A stretch of DNA of 64,000 bases from Staphylococcus kloosii (lineage in GTDB: Bacteria > Bacillota > Bacilli > Staphylococcales > Staphylococcaceae). This document shows, piece by piece, positions 61,296 through 64,000 of this stretch. The stretch is from the NCBI RefSeq assembly GCF_003019255.1, contig NZ_CP027846.1, positions 1,178,001-1,242,000 of the forward strand. The letters run 5' to 3'. Both the position numbers and the translations under genes were made by a program. The notes under the pieces were generated by a model. The model worked only from the letters and a program-made list of their open reading frames with translations, was not told where the DNA came from and did not search any database. Positions within the stretch are counted from its first letter, which is position 1. Every line of letters begins with the position of its first letter.

Positions 61296-61997
61296 ATGAC
61301 ACACAAATATATATCGACAGAAATGTTAATAATTTTTACAGCACTAATGATTATAGCCAATTTTTACTACATATTTTTTGAAAAAATTGGCTTTCTACTT
61401 GTGCTATTACTTGGGTGCATATTGGTTTATATAGGATATGTATATTTTCATAAAGTACGAGGTTTGCTATCTTTTTGGATAGGGGCTTTGCTTATAGCAT
61501 TTACGCTATTATCGAATAAATATACTATTATCATTTTATTTATCTTTTTAATTGTCTTAATTATTAGATATTTAATTTATAAATTTAAACCATTCAAGAT
61601 TATTGCTTCAGAGGAAGAAGTAGATTCTCCAGAATTTATTAAGCAAAAGTGGTTTGGAGAACAACGTACGCCGGTATATGTTTATAAATGGGAAGACTTA
61701 CAAATACAACATGGTATTGGTGATGTACACATCGACATGACCAAAGCAGCTAACATTAAAGAAAATAACACTATAGTGGTGAGACATCTTATTGGTCGTA
61801 CACAAATTGTCGTTCCATTAAATTATAATATTAATTTTCACTTTACTGCATTGTATGGTAATGCCTATATAAACGAACAATCTTATAAAGTTGAAAATAA
61901 AAATATTAAAATTGTGGAAAAAACAAAAGAAGAAAATTATACAGTTAACATTTATCTTTCAACATTTATAGGGGATGTCGAGGTGATTTATAAATGA
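61296..61997 (+). CDS. vraT: VraT (YvqF/LiaF-like) membrane sensor protein
   Basis: A 233-residue protein. Four hydrophobic segments (residues about 10-30, 33-50, 58-73 and 80-98) and a C-terminal soluble LiaF/YvqF domain (GEQRTPVYVYKWEDLQIQHGIGDVHIDM..). It modulates VraS in the cell-wall stress response. Overlaps vraS by 4 bp (ATGA). Confidence 0.92.
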   Translation: MTHKYISTEMLIIFTALMIIANFYYIFFEKIGFLLVLLLGCILVYIGYVYFHKVRGLLSFWIGALLIAFTLLSNKYTIIILFIFLIVLIIRYLIYKFKPFKIIASEEEVDSPEFIKQKWFGEQRTPVYVYKWEDLQIQHGIGDVHIDMTKAANIKENNTIVVRHLIGRTQIVVPLNYNINFHFTALYGNAYINEQSYKVENKNIKIVEKTKEENYTVNIYLSTFIGDVEVIYK

Positions 61998-63037
61998 ATC
62001 ACTACATAAGAGCTATAGGTTCAATGTTGATCTTAGTATACAGTACGCTAATTGCATTTTTTTTTATAGACAAAGTTTTTGTTAATATAATGTACTTTCA
62101 AGGTATGTTTTATACGCAAATTTTTGGTATACCAGTGTTTCTATTTTTAAATTTATTAATTATATTTTTGTGTATCATAGTTGGTTCGGTATTAGCATAT
62201 AAGATTAATCAACAGAACCATTGGCTACAACGCCAAATAGAACGCTCTATCGAAGGACAAACGGTTGGTGTGAATGATCAAGACATCGAACTGTACAATG
62301 AAACTATTGAGTTATACCATACACTTGTACCGTTAAATCAAGAAGTACATAAACTGAGAATGAAAACGCAAAATTTAACGAATGAGTCATATAATATGAA
62401 TGACGTAAAAGTTAAAAAAATCATTGAAGATGAACGTCAAAGACTTGCAAGAGAACTACATGATTCAGTGAGCCAGCAATTATTTGCTGCTAGTATGATG
62501 TTATCCGCAATTAAGGAAACCGAACTCGCACCACCATTAGATCAACAAATACCAACTTTAGAAAAAATGGTGCAAGATTCTCAATTAGAAATGAGAGCTT
62601 TACTCTTACATTTAAGACCTATTGGCCTAAAAGATAAGTCATTAGGTGAAGGTATTAAAGACTTAGTAACTGATTTACAGAAAAAAGTACCGATGAAAGT
62701 CGTACATGATATTGAGGACTTTTCAGTACCAAAAGGTATAGAAGACCATCTATTTAGAATCACACAAGAAGCGATTTCTAATACATTACGTCATTCAAAA
62801 GGAACGAAAGTTACAATAGAGTTGTTTAATCAAGCTGATTACTTGTTACTACGTGTGCAAGATAATGGTATAGGTTTTAATGTAGATGAAAATACTGAAC
62901 AAAGTTATGGTTTAAAAAATATGCGTGAACGTGCATTAGAAATAGGTGCAACATTCCATATTGTTTCTCTACCCGATTCAGGTACAAGAATAGAAGTGAA
63001 AGCGCCATTAGATAAGGAGGAATTGGATGCCAATTAA
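61994..63037 (+). CDS. vraS: VraS sensor histidine kinase
   Basis: A 347-residue membrane kinase that senses cell-wall antibiotics. Two N-terminal transmembrane segments (about 10-30 and 45-68), HisKA_3 box RLARELHDSVSQQ with His156, and a C-terminal ATPase domain (NGIGFNVDE, YGLKNMRERA). Overlaps vraT and vraR. Confidence 0.96.
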   Translation: MNHYIRAIGSMLILVYSTLIAFFFIDKVFVNIMYFQGMFYTQIFGIPVFLFLNLLIIFLCIIVGSVLAYKINQQNHWLQRQIERSIEGQTVGVNDQDIELYNETIELYHTLVPLNQEVHKLRMKTQNLTNESYNMNDVKVKKIIEDERQRLARELHDSVSQQLFAASMMLSAIKETELAPPLDQQIPTLEKMVQDSQLEMRALLLHLRPIGLKDKSLGEGIKDLVTDLQKKVPMKVVHDIEDFSVPKGIEDHLFRITQEAISNTLRHSKGTKVTIELFNQADYLLLRVQDNGIGFNVDENTEQSYGLKNMRERALEIGATFHIVSLPDSGTRIEVKAPLDKEELDAN

Positions 63038-63656
63038 AGTTTTATTTGTTGATGACCATGAAATGGTACGTATTGGGATATCAAGTTATTTATCAACACA
63101 ACCAGATATAGAAGTAGTAGGAGAAGGTAAGTCAGGTAAAGAAGCAATTCAATTAGCGCATGAATTAAAACCAGATTTAATCTTAATGGATTTATTGATG
63201 GATGATATGGATGGAGTAGACGCTACTGCGCAAGTAAAAAAAGATTTACCACATATCAAAGTTGTAATGTTAACAAGTTACATTGAGGATAATGAAGTTT
63301 ATCGTGCATTAGATTCTGGTGTAGATAGTTATATCTTAAAAACGACGAGTGCTAAAGATATTGCAGAAGCAATACGTAAAACACAAAATGATGAATCTGT
63401 TTTTGAAGCAGAAGTTTTAGTGAAAATGCGTAATCGCATGAAGCAACGTGCAGAATTATATGAGATGTTAACTGAAAGAGAAATGGAAATTTTATTACTT
63501 ATCGCTAAAGGTTATTCTAACCAAGAAATTGCTAGTGCATCTCACATTACAATTAAGACGGTAAAAACACACGTTAGTAATATATTAAGTAAATTAGAAG
63601 TGCAAGATAGAACGCAAGCTGTTATATACGCATTTCAACATAACTTAATTCAATAA
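63027..63656 (+). CDS. vraR: VraR response regulator
   Basis: A 209-residue NarL/LuxR-type regulator of the cell-wall stress stimulon. Receiver Asp55 (LILMDLLMDD) and helix-turn-helix LTEREMEILLLIAKGYSNQEIA..TVKTHVSNILSKL (about residues 148-190). Overlaps the vraS stop by 11 bp (strong GGAGG inside vraS). Ends at a hairpin. Confidence 0.97.
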   Translation: MPIKVLFVDDHEMVRIGISSYLSTQPDIEVVGEGKSGKEAIQLAHELKPDLILMDLLMDDMDGVDATAQVKKDLPHIKVVMLTSYIEDNEVYRALDSGVDSYILKTTSAKDIAEAIRKTQNDESVFEAEVLVKMRNRMKQRAELYEMLTEREMEILLLIAKGYSNQEIASASHITIKTVKTHVSNILSKLEVQDRTQAVIYAFQHNLIQ

Positions 63657-63663
63657 AATAATC

Positions 63664-63704
63664 AAAATACCTCAAGCAGCATTGACGCTACTTGAGGTAT
63701 TTTT
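63664..63704. terminator. Terminator of the vra operon
   Basis: AATACCTCAAG(C) / (G)CTTGAGGTATT stem with T-run; an A-run precedes it for the convergent gene. Confidence 0.9.
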
Positions 63705-63725
63705 ATGTTGTGAAAGATGAGTTGA

Positions 63726-64000
63726 TTATTCTGCTGTATTTTCGTTGTGATTTGCTTCAATTTCTTTCATTGAACGTTCTTCAGGTGTCATGCCACGAAT
63801 TACTTTACGTTGATGAATAATAGCATTAATCTCGGCACCGATAATTATAATAAATCCAGTAATGTATAACCAGAACATTAAAATAATAATACCTGCGATA
63901 CTACCATAAGTTTTAGAATAGTTACTGAAGTTAGTAACATAAATTCCAAATAAATATGAACCTACTAAGAATACTATAGTGGCAAATATTGAACCTGGAA
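63726..64000 (-). CDS. YihY/BrkB family membrane protein, 3' part
   Basis: The reading frame continues past the window end, so only the C-terminal 90 codons are seen. It has the family's last transmembrane segments and the YihY signature GAEINAIIHQRK, then a short polar tail ending in NENTAE. BrkB/YihY proteins are integral membrane proteins of unclear function (not RNase BN). Convergent with vraR. Confidence 0.85.
   Translation of the reverse strand, partial: PGSIFATIVFLVGSYLFGIYVTNFSNYSKTYGSIAGIIILMFWLYITGFIIIIGAEINAIIHQRKVIRGMTPEERSMKEIEANHNENTAE

Noticed and set aside
1..64000. CRISPR array, prophage, transposase or tRNA cluster
   Set aside because: No regularly spaced repeats, integrase, transposase or tRNA-like cloverleaf was seen.

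Overview
The window is a low-GC Firmicute chromosome segment, and gene content and order identify it as Staphylococcus. It holds the agr quorum-sensing locus with RNAIII, sdrH-mroQ-groESL, nos-pheA, pcrB-pcrA-ligA-camS, gatCAB, murT-gatD and vraUTSR. The RNAIII is divergent, its delta-lysin reading frame is only 14 codons long, the predicted autoinducing peptide is unlike those I remember for S. aureus or S. epidermidis, and SdrH has an Asn/Ser-rich stalk instead of a proline repeat. This points to a non-aureus, probably coagulase-negative species. I cannot name it from sequence alone. No phage, insertion sequence, CRISPR array, tRNA or rRNA was seen.

Layout. 1-3355: end of a thiosulfate/sulfur importer with its TusA-like partner, then scrB-scrK for sucrose-6-phosphate use. 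3411-6930: agrBDCA on the minus strand and RNAIII on the plus strand, divergent from P2/P3. 6940-11093: nitrilase-type hydrolase, nitroreductase, sdrH and mroQ, the last an intramembrane protease that acts on the Agr peptide pathway in S. aureus. 11188-13340: heat-shock operon groES-groEL with CIRCE and a CtsR-like site. 13465-20334: small membrane proteins, a DinB-like protein, an aminotransferase, a type I toxin-antitoxin locus with a LexA box, nixA, and an ABC pair resembling PmtC/PmtD (export of phenol-soluble modulins). 20503-26886: HAAS/DUF1700 and DUF4097 cell-envelope pair, an Ntn hydrolase, two previously uncalled small ORFs, LysE exporter, SOS-linked YolD protein, arsB. 27141-38244: lactonase, aldH, ppaC-pncA, a beta-helix protein, a second Fst-like toxin-antitoxin locus, pheA-nos, pncB-nadE. 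38456-54163: purB, yerC-like regulator, VanY-type peptidase, pcrB-pcrA-ligA-camS, gatCAB, dgkB, rRNA methyltransferase. 54293-64000: dinB, exonuclease, PerR-linked ferritin, murT-gatD (lipid II amidation), aromatic acid exporter family, map, vraUTSR (cell-wall stress regulon), and the end of a YihY/BrkB protein.

The most interesting signals are non-coding or very small. Two 31-codon membrane-toxin genes (16165 and 32755) share one design: a promoter whose predicted first transcribed bases are complementary to the bases at or just after the toxin stop codon, a bidirectional terminator, a convergent antisense RNA of about 60 nt, and direct repeats that place antisense complementarity over the toxin start region. 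The first has a LexA box across its predicted -35 region, suggesting an SOS-induced type I toxin. Other points are the short delta-lysin ORF inside RNAIII, an 18-residue amphipathic peptide gene with its own promoter and terminator (23728), a pseudoknot-capable structured element (14548-14631), and tandem 10-bp repeats 21 bp apart in the vra promoter.
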